From Posidonia oceanica (lineage: Eukaryota; Streptophyta; Magnoliopsida; Alismatales; Posidoniaceae): DNA of 64,000 nucleotides. A program made the translations under genes and the position numbers. Shown here piece by piece: positions 29,301-41,300 of this stretch. The notes beneath the pieces are model-generated. The model made no database searches and was not told the origin of the DNA. It saw only the letters and a list, made by a program, of their open reading frames with translations. Location: contig JAZBRS010000075.1 of assembly GCA_037176725.1 (NCBI GenBank), forward strand, positions 79,796,001-79,860,000. Reading direction: 5' to 3'. Position 1 is the stretch's first letter. The number at the start of each line of letters is the position of its first letter.

Positions 29301-32300
29301 ATTTTTTAGTAGTTATTTCATAATATCCACTAATGAGATTCCAGATACAGATACAACTACCAGTGTCACAGTATCACTACTATATTGTTAAATACCAAAC
29401 ATATTACAATCATATATCTTGGAATAGTACGTATTGTGGAAAGAGTCTCAAGTTCAACAATAAATTCAACATGAACACAACATAACTGAACAGCAACAAG
29501 AAGATTTTGATAAACCAAGGTATTTTTTATGGTATTAAGCATACATGAGGTAACTTTTATGAACACTTTTATTTTTAAACATTTATTAAGCATTTTTACG
29601 TATCATTAATGCTTGAGGATATTTGTATTAAGTCCATCCAATATATTTTAATGCGATACATAATGAGAAAGTTGATCTAGGTAGTCTAAGATGTATATTA
29701 TTACTTACTTTAGCTTATCCTAAAGTTTCAAATCAAAATTCAACGTTTTTTAACCATTTCCATAGACTTTCGTAAATTTGCCACATTTCTACCGATATTT
29801 CCATCGATGTCCGACACATTTCCTATTTTTGTTGCATCGAAGTCTGACACTAAAATGACATTTAAAACTATGATGGCAACATAATAACAATTTGTGTCTT
29901 CAGAAAAACTACAGTTGAATTTGCAAGAATATGGATGTTTATCAACTAAGAAACAATTCACGAAAATAAAAGATAAAACCTTATAAGGCATGTGTATTGA
30001 TAACGAAAAGTAATTCATGGAAATCAAATAAAAAAGCTGAAAATGCACAAGAAAAATAGGATGCTCAATCATGTAGTATGAGCAATTTGCTAGCGATTAT
30101 ATGTGGGAATAGAGTTAGTTATATACAAACCTTTCGTGGGATACTACTAACAGCTTCCAAGTGATTCTTCAAATTTTTCAGGTGCCAAATCGCCTCACGA
30201 TAAAATTTCTCCTTTTCATCATCCGTACACCTCTCCATGGCTCCTAGAGCAAGAAGAGCTGACTCAAGAGCATACCGGAGGTGCATAAGCTCAATGTCTT
30301 GAAACCTATTAAATTTAATTCAGAAAACTCAAATAATAATGAATATGAGTAATCTCTTAGGAGAAAAATCCAAAAAAAAACAGTTAAATCATGAACAGAT
30401 TGATGATAATTGATAACATCTATTACTATATGCATACATGAAAAAAGCACCAATAAGCTGCGTCTTAAGAGTACAGTCAACAGCATCAAATGATGTAATA
30501 GACATCGTGGAAGAAAGATTTATGTTGATGAGAGTAGATTTTTATTGCATCACTCTCTACAGACATAACCAGATCAGGTAATTAAACATCCCCAGTTTTC
30601 ATTTTTTGAGCGGTAATCATGAAAATTTTTATTGAAAATCATTTGAAAAATAAAATACAGGAAAAAAGGCTTATCAACACTATAAGCCACAACAGCAAAA
30701 ACAACACAATATGTCCAAGAGATTTAGGCTAAATGAGTAGCAGTCCATGTAACCAGTCCTGAACAAAAAAATCATACACATCAGAACCCATCACAGGACA
30801 CCACTCCAAAACCGTAGATACAACCCTATCACGTAGATCAAGGTCCAACAAGCATCTCTCGGGGAAGATTCGACGATTCCGTTCAATCCATCTAGTCCAC
30901 CATATCACGTGAGTTAAAGCAAACCAGATTTTCTTCCATTTTCCCATCCACCTACCTCTTCGTCTCCAAAACTCCCAAAAGGTCTCCATAGAGCCGCCAC
31001 TAAGCTAGTCAAAGAACTTGTTCCCAAGTGAGGCGCACCACCACCCACGAACTATCCCACAATCCCATAAGAAGTGACGGAGATCCTCTATAGTCACTCT
31101 GTGAAGAACACATCTGCTAACAAGGTAAAACCCACGTCTCTACAAAGCTACCTCGGTCAAAATACCCTTGTGTAAGAGCTTCCAAGCAAAGCACCGAAAC
31201 TTTAGAGGAACACCATGGTTCAAAATCTATTTGTGGCAACCCACCCAAGTTCCTCAGCCAATCATGATCAAGAAGAATGAAGCGACTGAAAAGTTCCCAT
31301 CCTAGACCCACAACCAAGTACGGGAATCATAAGAAGGAAAAACCCCAGAAGATTTGTGACCGCCCATCTAAAGAAAGTTTCATTGGAGACTCTAATCTCT
31401 TTGCCATAGAAATCGGTATCTGAAAAATGGATAAGTAATAAATAGACAAATTAAAGAGCATCATAGAAACCAAAGTCAGGTGACCCAAAGGAGAAGAGTC
31501 TTCCTTTCCAACCTGCAAAGCGACGCTCAAATCTCTCAACAACAAGGTTCAGTCGGACCTCCTAACCCAACTCCCAGACAAAGGAAGGCCGAGATACCGA
31601 ATACGAAAGTTGTCAACCTTACACCAAAGCATCTCAACAGTACGGGAGACCAAGCTCGAGTCAGCACCAACCCCAACCATAGTTGATTTTCAGAAATTGA
31701 CCCTAAGTCCAGTAATCAACTGAAAACACCCACACACAATCGCAAGTCCCTTGACCTCCTAAACTGAAGTCCCACAAAAAACCAAAGTGTCATTAGCATA
31801 CTGGAGAAAAGGAACAAAGGATCCCCCTGACAAAGGCCTCTACCAACCCCATCAACCATCAAACATAAACAACTAAACAACTCAACCACCAAGGTGAAAA
31901 GAAGTTGTGAAGAAGGATCCCCCTGACGGAGGCCTCTACCACACAGAAAGAAACCTTTTGGACAATCATTCACAAGACTGAAGAACCAAGCTAACACAGT
32001 TGTTGAGATAAGAAGAGAAAACTATATTATTCATAATAACAAATGATTACAATCTCCTATATATAAGAGAACACATACTTAACCCACAAGTAACTTAATA
32101 TATGGATAACAGAAAGATCCATATAAGGATCCATTTACTCTAACACTCCCCCTCAAACTAGAACATCTCCAACTTGTTACAACACAAAACTATATAAGTT
32201 AGAATGAATGGCAGTAGTAGTAGCAGTAGCAGTTGCTGTAGCAGAAGTAACAGCAAAAGGTAGGCAGGCAATAGACTGACAGGTAGTAATAGTTGTTGTA

Positions 32301-35300
32301 GCAGAAGTAGCAGCAACGGATAGGCAGATGACAGTAGTAGTTATTGTAGCAGCAACAGGCAGACAGATAACAGTAATAGTTACTGTAACAAAAGTAGCAG
32401 CAGGCAAACACAATCAATCTTCCAAACACACCATCATGATTCGGACGCACAAGAGAAACGTGGACAGTACGTGACCACGCACAAATGAACAAGATTTGTA
32501 GACAAACCACAATAAATCGGTACAATCAATCTTCCGAACACACCATCACGATTCGAAGGCACAAGAGAAACGTGGACAGCATGTGACCACGCACAAACGA
32601 ACCAGATTTGTAGACAAATCGGCACAATCAACCTTCCGAAAACGATCCGGAGGCACAAGAGAAACGTGGACAACACGTGACCACACACAAACAGAGGTAG
32701 GCAAGTAGTAACCAATAAGGCTAGTAGGTAGTAGTAAATAAGGAAAGTTTTGAATTTTCCTGTAAATTATAAACTTCACGGTCTTTTTGGTAAATTTTGC
32801 AATTTCAAAAGATATTAGACTGAAATGCAAATAACCAAATAAACATTTTAACTTCATTCTTCTCCTTTTCTTTTCTCTCTTTTTTTTCTTTTTCTTTCTC
32901 CTTCTTCTCTCACCTTCTCTCTTCTCCCTTTTTTTTTTTCTTTCTTCTTCTTTCTCCTCCTCCTCTCACGTTCTCTCTTCTCCTTTTTTTCTTCTTCTTC
33001 TTTCACTTTCTCTCTTCTCCCTCCCCACTGTTGCTTTTTCTTCCTCCTCCCCCTTTTTTTTTGTTGGATGGCCGACAGCTAGAGAGAAGATGTCGACAAA
33101 GAAAAAAGGAGCAACCGCAGGTGGTGGAGGGAGGCGACGCCTGTGAAAGACGACGAAGGAGACAGCAGGAGCACACAAGGCCTGCTGCATAGGAAAAAGG
33201 AAGAAAGGGATGGTGGTGCAGGGAGGAAAGTAGAAAAAGAGGGCCAGTGGCGTAGGAAACTAGAGAAGAAAAATAAGGCCGGTGGCGGAGACACGGGAGA
33301 AGAATGCGGAGGATTTGGACATCGATGCAAGAGAAGAGGCGATATGGCAGCATAGGAGAGGAGCTGGCGTCCACGACGCGGACGATACCATGAAGTTGGT
33401 GTTGGACCATGGCGAGATTGAACTCGGATCCCGCGAGGAGGTGTGGTTTTAGATCAGGGAAAGGCGAAGGAGATGAATACTAAGGAGGAGGAGGGTGAGG
33501 AGGAGGAGATTTTTCATGGGACCTCCGACAATGACGATGGTGCGGCGACGACGGTCTGGCGGCAATGACGGCTGCTGCACACACTCTCTCTCTCTTAAAC
33601 CCTAAGCTCTGATACCATGTTGAGATAAGAAGAGAATACTATATTATTCATAATAACAAAGGATTACAATCTCCTATATATAAGAGAACACATACTTAAC
33701 CCACAAGTAACCTAATAAATGGATAACACAAAGATTCATATAAGGATCCATTTACTCTGACAACAGTAACCCACCCACTCTCTCTATCAACTCCAAAGCC
33801 CATACAAACCAAAATCTCATCCAAACAATGTCAATTGACACAATCAAAGGCTTTGTTAATATCCAACTTCCACACCAAGCCCAAAGCACTAAAGAGACTC
33901 TTAAATTCAATACACTCTTGAGCCACCAAAAAACCATCAAGGATTTCTCTATCACGGACAAAGGTGGTTTGATAAGATCCAATGAGCCCATTCATGAGAG
34001 GTTTAAGTCACTCCACCAAACATTTGGCCACAATCTTGTACGCCCCATTGAAAAGACTAATCGGTCTGAAGTCACGAACATCTACCACACCTTCCTTCTT
34101 CTCAATTAGGGTAATAAAGGTAGCATTCGCTAGACCGATATCCACCCCCATTGACGTGGAAGTCATTAATCATGCACATCACATCATCTTCCAGAATATC
34201 CCAATGTTTCTAGAAGAAGAGAATTGGAAACCCATCAAAATTAAAAGCTTTATCGCCAACCATCGTAAACACAACAGCCTTCACCTCCTCAACAATAAAA
34301 GCACGCTCAACAAATTTAGCTTCTACACTTGAAATGTGCTTGAAACCCACATTCTCTAGCCCCACCCTCAAATGGGAGGTCACTTTCAGATGATTCTCAA
34401 AAAAGTCACCCAGGCCATCCCTGATTTCTGCCATGGTTAACTTAATCACCCCATCAATCCTGATTGAGCCCAGTAAATTCGCTCTTCTTCTACCATTGGC
34501 CAAACAATGGAAGAATTTTGAATTCCTGTCACCCACCTTAAGCCACAAAGCTCTCGATCGCTATCTCCAAGCAACCTCATTCGCCCTCGGACACTTTCCC
34601 AATTTGATTTGTCCTCTTCCTCCCACATCCCAATGCCCTCTTTTTCATCAAGCAACTTTGATTAAACTTTGCAATTTATTGGCCTTAACTCCCATCCCCC
34701 AACCTCCTCTCTCACTAGCCTTTCAAATACTCTTTGAGCCATTTCAACTTTGTGCACAAGCGTTTTGTTGATCCCCAACTATTCTTCAAGTTCTGACATC
34801 CCCTCATCCCAACTTGAAACCTCCATCCCCATAGAAGACCCTCAAAGCCTTCCATATCAAGCCACTTCGCCTTAAAACGGAAAGGTCGAGGGGCCCAATC
34901 AATGTCCTCAACCAATGATAGGAGTAAAGGAAGGTGATCAGATGTTGGTGTACATGGGCAAGACACGCAAGTATCCGGCCATAGACCATCCCAAGCATCA
35001 TAAATGAGGCGACCATCCCCAATTTTCATTTGTGTAGATTAAAATATCTAATGAGGTGATTAAACTTGCATTTAAATTTTAAATATTTGTCACTTTTAAA
35101 TTTAGACATTCTGGAATTAATCAAATCTGAATTAGGATGATGGTCTCTTTTGCCCCGGCAATAGATCTGTTGAATGATAGTGGCAGGCTTTTGCATGTGA
35201 ACCTCAAGAGTAATAGAGTATTACATCTTAAGAATAATAGTAAGGTTATCATGAAAAAGAAAAGGTTGAATATTTATAATAAAAGAAACGAGGAAATTGT

Positions 35301-38300
35301 CTGTTGCCTTCGTCTTCGCCTGATAATGATATGAATGGAAATTTGTAGAAACCCCTTGACTAGAAACTTTTATCATTCCATAACACACACACACACACAA
35401 CTGGCAATATATAGACTTGTCATCATGATCCATGTTTAAGATTAATCTTTGAAATTATGTTCCCAAGATTCTACTTAATCATGTGGTAATGGATCTAGTT
35501 AGACCGTTAGTGGATTTTTAAACAAGGTCGTGGAGGTAGGTATATAATGGTTATTGTTTACATTCTATTAAGGTTGAAGTGAGTTTTTGAGAATTGATCT
35601 GTCAATAATAGTATGTGACAGGGAGAAAGAGAATCATATTGCTTAATAACAAAGAGAATACACTCTCCTATATATAGGAGAACACATACTTTATCTACAA
35701 AAAACCTCATAAACGAGATACCATACAAGATCCGTATAAGGATTCATCAATTCTAATACTTCCTCTCAAGTTGAAGTATATATATCTAATATGCCCAGCT
35801 TGTTACATAGTAACTCAAAGAAACCTAGAGACAAACCTGTTTGTGTTGCAAAAGAGAGAGTTATTCATTGACAAACCCTATTACAACCCTATTACATATA
35901 TATAAGAGACTACCTCTTATACGGATATCCATGTAAGGCATATCTATTTAACACAACTCACAATAACAAAATCCTTTGTGAAAATATCAACGAGTTGATC
36001 AGATGACGGTGTATAAGAAGTAGAGATAACTCCACTTATCACTGTATCTCTAACACAGTCCATTTCAATATGCTTTATTCACTCATGGAAGACAAGATTC
36101 TTAGCAATAAATATGGCAGTTTGGTTGTCGCAATGCATAAGCATATGAAGCTGCACAATGAAACTAAACTCAGTCAACAAGGATTTAAGCCATATCATCT
36201 CGCATGCCATCTGTACCATAAATCTATACACTCGACTAAAACACCACATTCTGTTTGTTGCTTCTCCAAGTGAGTAGGTTCCCTCCAACGTAAGTGCAGT
36301 AGCCATAAGTGTAGTAGCCAAAAGTTGATTTTCGATTCCCTTTGTCGTTTGCATAGCTCGAATCCAAGTAAGCCTCAACACAGAAATGTCCATGTTTATG
36401 GTAAAGTAGGCCTTTCCCTAGTGTATTCTTTACATAGGCTAGCATACGTAAGGCCCCTTTCCAATAAACCATTCTTGGTTCATACATAAATGACTCAGCA
36501 ATCCAACAACTTAGGAGATGTCGGGACATGTGACGGTCAAATAGATAAGTTTCCAATCATCCATCAGTATTACCCCACAACCTCAAATAACTTAAAGGAA
36601 CTATCCCAAAACACTGGTCTGTGATCAAATGGAGTGCTCTCAGACTTGCAACCTAGAAGTTCGGACTCCTAGAGTAGGTCAAGGGCATACTTCCTTTAAG
36701 ATAGAACTATTTTTATCTTTGTTATAAGCAAATTCTATCCCAAGAAAATATCGAGATCTTCCCACATCCTTGGTAACAAAGTATTTCGTAAGATAGTCTT
36801 TGGTTTTAGCAATCCCATCTATGTCACTCCTACCAAAAGAATGCCATCAATGTATATTGCAACCATCACACATCCACTGATTCCTCGTTGAATGAACACT
36901 AAGTGATCTACTACACAACATCGAAATCCAGCTCCCATGACAATCCTACTAAATTTCTCAAACCACACCTTGGACTTTGTTTGAAGCCATAGATAACTTT
37001 CTTTAAGTGGCAAACCTTATTCTCCTCTTGAGCAACATATCGTGGGATTGCTTCATAAGCACTTGTTCTATAAGTTCAGTCTCTGCATAGTCTACGCCAA
37101 AGGTCTATGTGAAGTCCTTCGCAACAAGACGCGCTTTGTACCTATCAATAGAGCCATCTAATTTATATTTGATAATATAAACCCAACTATATCCCACAAC
37201 TGCAACTTCATCTGTAGAAATAATCAACATCCAAATGTCTCGTGGTAGTAATGCATGCATCTCCTCGTCCATAGCAGCTTTCCAATACAGTACTTGCATA
37301 ACTTCTGTGTAGTTCCTGGGAATGGGAATAGACTCAGAGGAAATGGACAAAGCCAACTGATGAAAGATAAGGTGAAGACGATCATATGAAACAAACTGTG
37401 AAATAGGATGAGCAGTAATAGATCATTGACCCTTACGGAGAACAATAGGAAGACCAAGATCTAAAGTGTCTCGATCTGCTCACGTAGGAGTTGTATTGAT
37501 TAGAACCTGAGGATGACGAGTCTAGACCTACAAAGGACCAAGGGATGCTATAAAAGCACCAAAAGTGCCATAGGCACCCTCAATAATAGAACTCTCAACA
37601 ATAGTGGGGAGAGCAACAATACCTCTGTGGAAGAAGTAGAGGCAAAATAAGGTGTGGACTCAAAAAAAGTGACATCAACAAAAGTGAAATATCGACTAAT
37701 AGTTATAAAGTTATAGAGTACCTACAAAGACACTTAAAAGAACGAAGGGATAATTTGTTGAGACCAGAAGATAAGTCCTACACAAAACAAACACATCCAA
37801 AAACTCTGGGAGATAGGTGAAAAAAGGAACATCAAGACACAATCTCCGAAAGGGTATATCACCATCAAAGGCAACAGAAGATATTTTATTGATTAGATAG
37901 AAGACAGTCAAGACCGCATCAAACCAGAGATATTTAGGAACAATCATTTGCTGCATGAGAGAACGTTTAACATCAAGGATATGTCTGTATTTTCTTTCAA
38001 CAACACCATTTTGTTGTGAAGTGTGTAGACAAGAAATTCGATGTAATATTCCCAAGGAAGCACAAAATTTGTCAATATTATTTTAAACGAATTTCATAGC
38101 ATTATCAGTCCGAAAAAAATGTGTAGAAGTAGAAAACTGGATTTTTATTTCAACAACAAATTTTCTAACATTAGCAGGCACATGAACTCTGTCTTTAAGT
38201 AAATACACCTAGGAGACTTTAGAAAAATCATTAGCAAATACAATATAGTACCTATGACCGAACACAAACGACACATGACACGAACCCCAAATATCTAAGT

Positions 38301-41300
38301 GGATTAACTCAAAAGGACTGTAACTCACAGAATGCAACCAACTAAAGTAAATAACACGATGATGCTTACCTAATTGACAAGACGCACACTCAAAAAGTTC
38401 CACAGACATCCAAGGCAATGCTTGCTAAAGCTTCCAAAAAGAAGGATGACCAAGACTAAAGTGCCATAAAAAAGATGACTCTAGAGCAGAAGTGGATGAA
38501 ACGAGTCCTCTAGGAACATTCTCGCAAATAAGAAGGTACAATCCGCCACGTTCACAGTCCAAACCAATCCTCTTTCCCGTCTACATATCTTAGAAAGTAC
38601 AGCAATACGAGAAAAAGTCACAAAGCAATTTAAGAACTTTGTGATTTTGCTAATAGAAAGCAAGTTGGCAAGAAAATTAGGCACATAAAGAACATTAGTA
38701 AGGTTCAGAGAAGGAATGGCCTGAACAACCCTTTCTCCAAGAATAGAACAAAACTACACAGGAGTAGAGGATGCACTAGATAAGGAAGCAAAAAGGTCTC
38801 TAGTACTTGTCATATGAGTGGAAGCACCTGAAATACCCAAGACTTGTCCGTAAAGGCTAAAAACGCACCAGTACCATGTTATTGCATGGAAAGTTGTGCG
38901 TAAATTCTGACCTATCTAAAGATGAAGGAAACGGTCATAATCAGCCTGAGAGATAGTAACTGTATCATACGTGCATATGGTCCGCGAGGAGTCTTCAGTC
39001 ATAGTCACAGCATTTGGGGCCTATTTAGATTTACCGAACTTCTCCCACCATTTCTCAGAAACGTAATTAGTACACTTATAGTGATCACACTTGCAGTTCC
39101 AATGTCCACCATCACGTCCTCTCCTTGAAGTGCACCCTTTACCACATCCACGACCGTAACTGACCGTGGCTAGCTAATCGATGGTGAAAGTAGGACTCCT
39201 AGTGGAGACACGAAGAACGTAAGAGAGTACAAAGAACAGTGACGAAATAGTGTCAACACCAAGTACCTGTCCATGGATCTAGGATGTGGGATCTCGGGAG
39301 AGCGAAGAGAAATTTTGCAACTACTAACCCTTCGTGATACTCCCTCAATGTCTATGTATCGAGAACAATTGGTTGAATAAGAGCACATAGAGCGTAGAGA
39401 GGTATACGGATACAAATATTGAAACGAACGGTCTCCTCGTTGAAGGGAGAAGAACTACTCATAAATCCAAACACACGAGAGATATTTTTCTCATGTCCAT
39501 ATGTCTCTTTCAGTGTAGCCCAGATTTTCTTTGCTGGACTAAGAAACATAACAGCAATAGCAATATTCTCTTCCATATTGTTCATCAGCCAAGAAATTAC
39601 ACCACAATCTGTAGCAAACCAATCATCATAAGTAGGATCCTTTGTAAACGGCGGATCTTGAGTAATATGCTTTATGTTTCGTTGAGCACTAAGAAACACG
39701 GTGAAGGACTTGAACCTGAGAGGATAATTCTTTGTATTCAATTTCATGGTGGTGCCACTCAAATTCCGAAGCCACGCATCCTGTGATGCAGTCAGAGGTT
39801 TGTCGTGGAAGGATGACATCATAGCGGAGGAGGTAGTAGGCAGACTGACAAAAACGATAGTAATAGATAGTTAGGCTGGCAATACTTAACCTCTCACGCC
39901 ATAAGTAGAGTGCCTATATCATTGAGGAGGAGGAGGAAGGGACGCCAATGGTGTTTGTGCCCCTCAGAAGCAACAGCCATGGACTTCCAACGACTGTTAT
40001 AGTGTTTCCAATGGATGTTGTAGTACTTCTGGTGATAGTTCCGACGGATGCTATAGTGTTTCTGACGGCAATGGGGTTGGGGTGGCCAACGACTAGGGTT
40101 AGGGTTTCTAACCTATGCTTTTGATACCATATTAAGGAGAAAGAGAATCATATTGCATAATAACAAAAAGAGTATAATCTCCTATATATAAGAGAATACA
40201 TACTTGACCTACAAGAAACCTCATAAATAGGATACCATACAAGATCCGAATAATGATCCATCTAAGGATCCATCTATTCTAACAGTATGCATAAATATCA
40301 TTTAGATATGTTTTTATGGTATTAAGTGTGAAAATTGTAGGCCTGTAAACAACTGATTATGATATTTAAAGCATGTTATATAGATTAGTTTGGACAAATT
40401 GATTTTTTCAATGCAAATTATGTTAAATTCAATTACAATATGATATAAGGATACAAAGATAAGGAAGATTATAAAAATAAGGAACTCAAAGTAGGCAAAG
40501 GTAGGGAATGGGCACTAGCTTGACAAGGTTAGTGTTAGATCAATGGATCCTATGGCAACGATAAGTTCACGATATTTAGATGTGACATCTAACTAAGAAA
40601 CAATTAGCATATAAGACCTTCGTAATGAAATTAAAATAAGTTGTTAGGTTGAGAAATGTTTAAGCCAATGATGAATATTAATCATATATTAATTGGAAAA
40701 CCGCACGTAGCATGAGTGGTCCATGGGTTAACAAGAATTGATTGAGTCTATAGGCTAAGATAAGTTATGCATTTATATTATATGTAGAAGTTTGATATAA
40801 AATAGTGGTTTTTTTACAAGATTATCAACAATTTATGTAAATCAACTCTAATTTAAGTTATATTTTCATGATTAGTAGCAAACTGAGTTTTCATAAAACT
40901 CAGGTGTAGTGTTTTATACTGCAAATATGAATTGAAGTATGTTGTTGCATCTTGAGCAACGTAGACTTTGAAGCAAATACTGTACACATGTAACCAGAAC
41001 CAAAAAATTATTGTAGGCTTGCTTAGTTGAACTATTATCTAGTTCGTTTTTTGTGGTTAGTGACGGTCTGTCTCCTACAAGCACTCTCATGTAAGTGCTT
41101 TTGTGGGCTCGAGCGGAGGCAAGTCATTACATGCATAGTCTTTAGCAACTGAAAGACATGAGAGTCCATTTCAAATGCTACATCAATGAAGCAAACAAGG
41201 GTTGGATGTTGAGCGAAGGAAGAAGACAAAGGTTTTTATTAGGTCACTAGGCCTACGAAGCAATCAACAGATGACTGATGTCAAGGTAGTATGGCAATTT

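Larger units (their letters stand above)
32002..33762 (-). mobile_element. Non-autonomous LTR retrotransposon (pol-less copia relative)
   Basis: LTRs of 144-145 bp at 32002-32145 and 33618-33762 (complement TGTTAGAGTAAATGGATCC ... CTCAACA) flank a 1.47-kb interior with no gag or pol motif. The PBS complement at 33606-33617 reads TGGTATCAGAGC exactly, and a GAGGGGGAG polypurine tract lies beside the left LTR, giving minus orientation. TSD ACAGT at 31997-32001 and 33763-33767. LTR sequence resembles that of copia-2 (GGATCC near the start, CTTATATATAGGAGATT). The interior has a 102-112 bp tandem repeat and a long polypyrimidine tract. Confidence 0.92.
30610..35030 (-). mobile_element. L1-type LINE, 5'-truncated, interrupted by an LTR element
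   Basis: On the minus strand the order is endonuclease C-terminus ([21 protein letters not shown] at ~34990-34860), RT upstream region ([20 protein letters not shown] at 34545), RT ([20 protein letters not shown] at ~31930), a YADD-box variant ([14 protein letters not shown] at ~31800) and the 3' zinc-binding region ([20 protein letters not shown] at ~30930). It contains stops and frameshifts. The element 32002-33762 splits the RT. The left (3') border is approximate; I could not fix the TSD. Confidence 0.85.
35616..40284 (-). mobile_element. Ty1/copia LTR retrotransposon, complete but defective (copia-2)
   Basis: LTRs at 35616-35758 (143 bp, 3') and 40130-40284 (155 bp, 5') differ mainly by a ~12-bp indel (AAGGATCCATCT at 40264-40275). 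TSD GTATG at 35611-35615 and 40285-40289. The PBS complement at 40122-40129 reads TGGTATCA, and a GAGAGGAAG polypurine tract abuts the 3' LTR. Pol order is copia type on the minus strand, same direction as the host gene. A ~110-bp probable solo LTR sits near the 3' end of pol. Coding is riddled with stops. Confidence 0.94.

Noticed and set aside
33143..33355. Plus-strand Lys/Arg/Gly-rich ORF in the pol-less LTR element
   Set aside because: Low-complexity purine-rich sequence in a non-coding retroelement interior.
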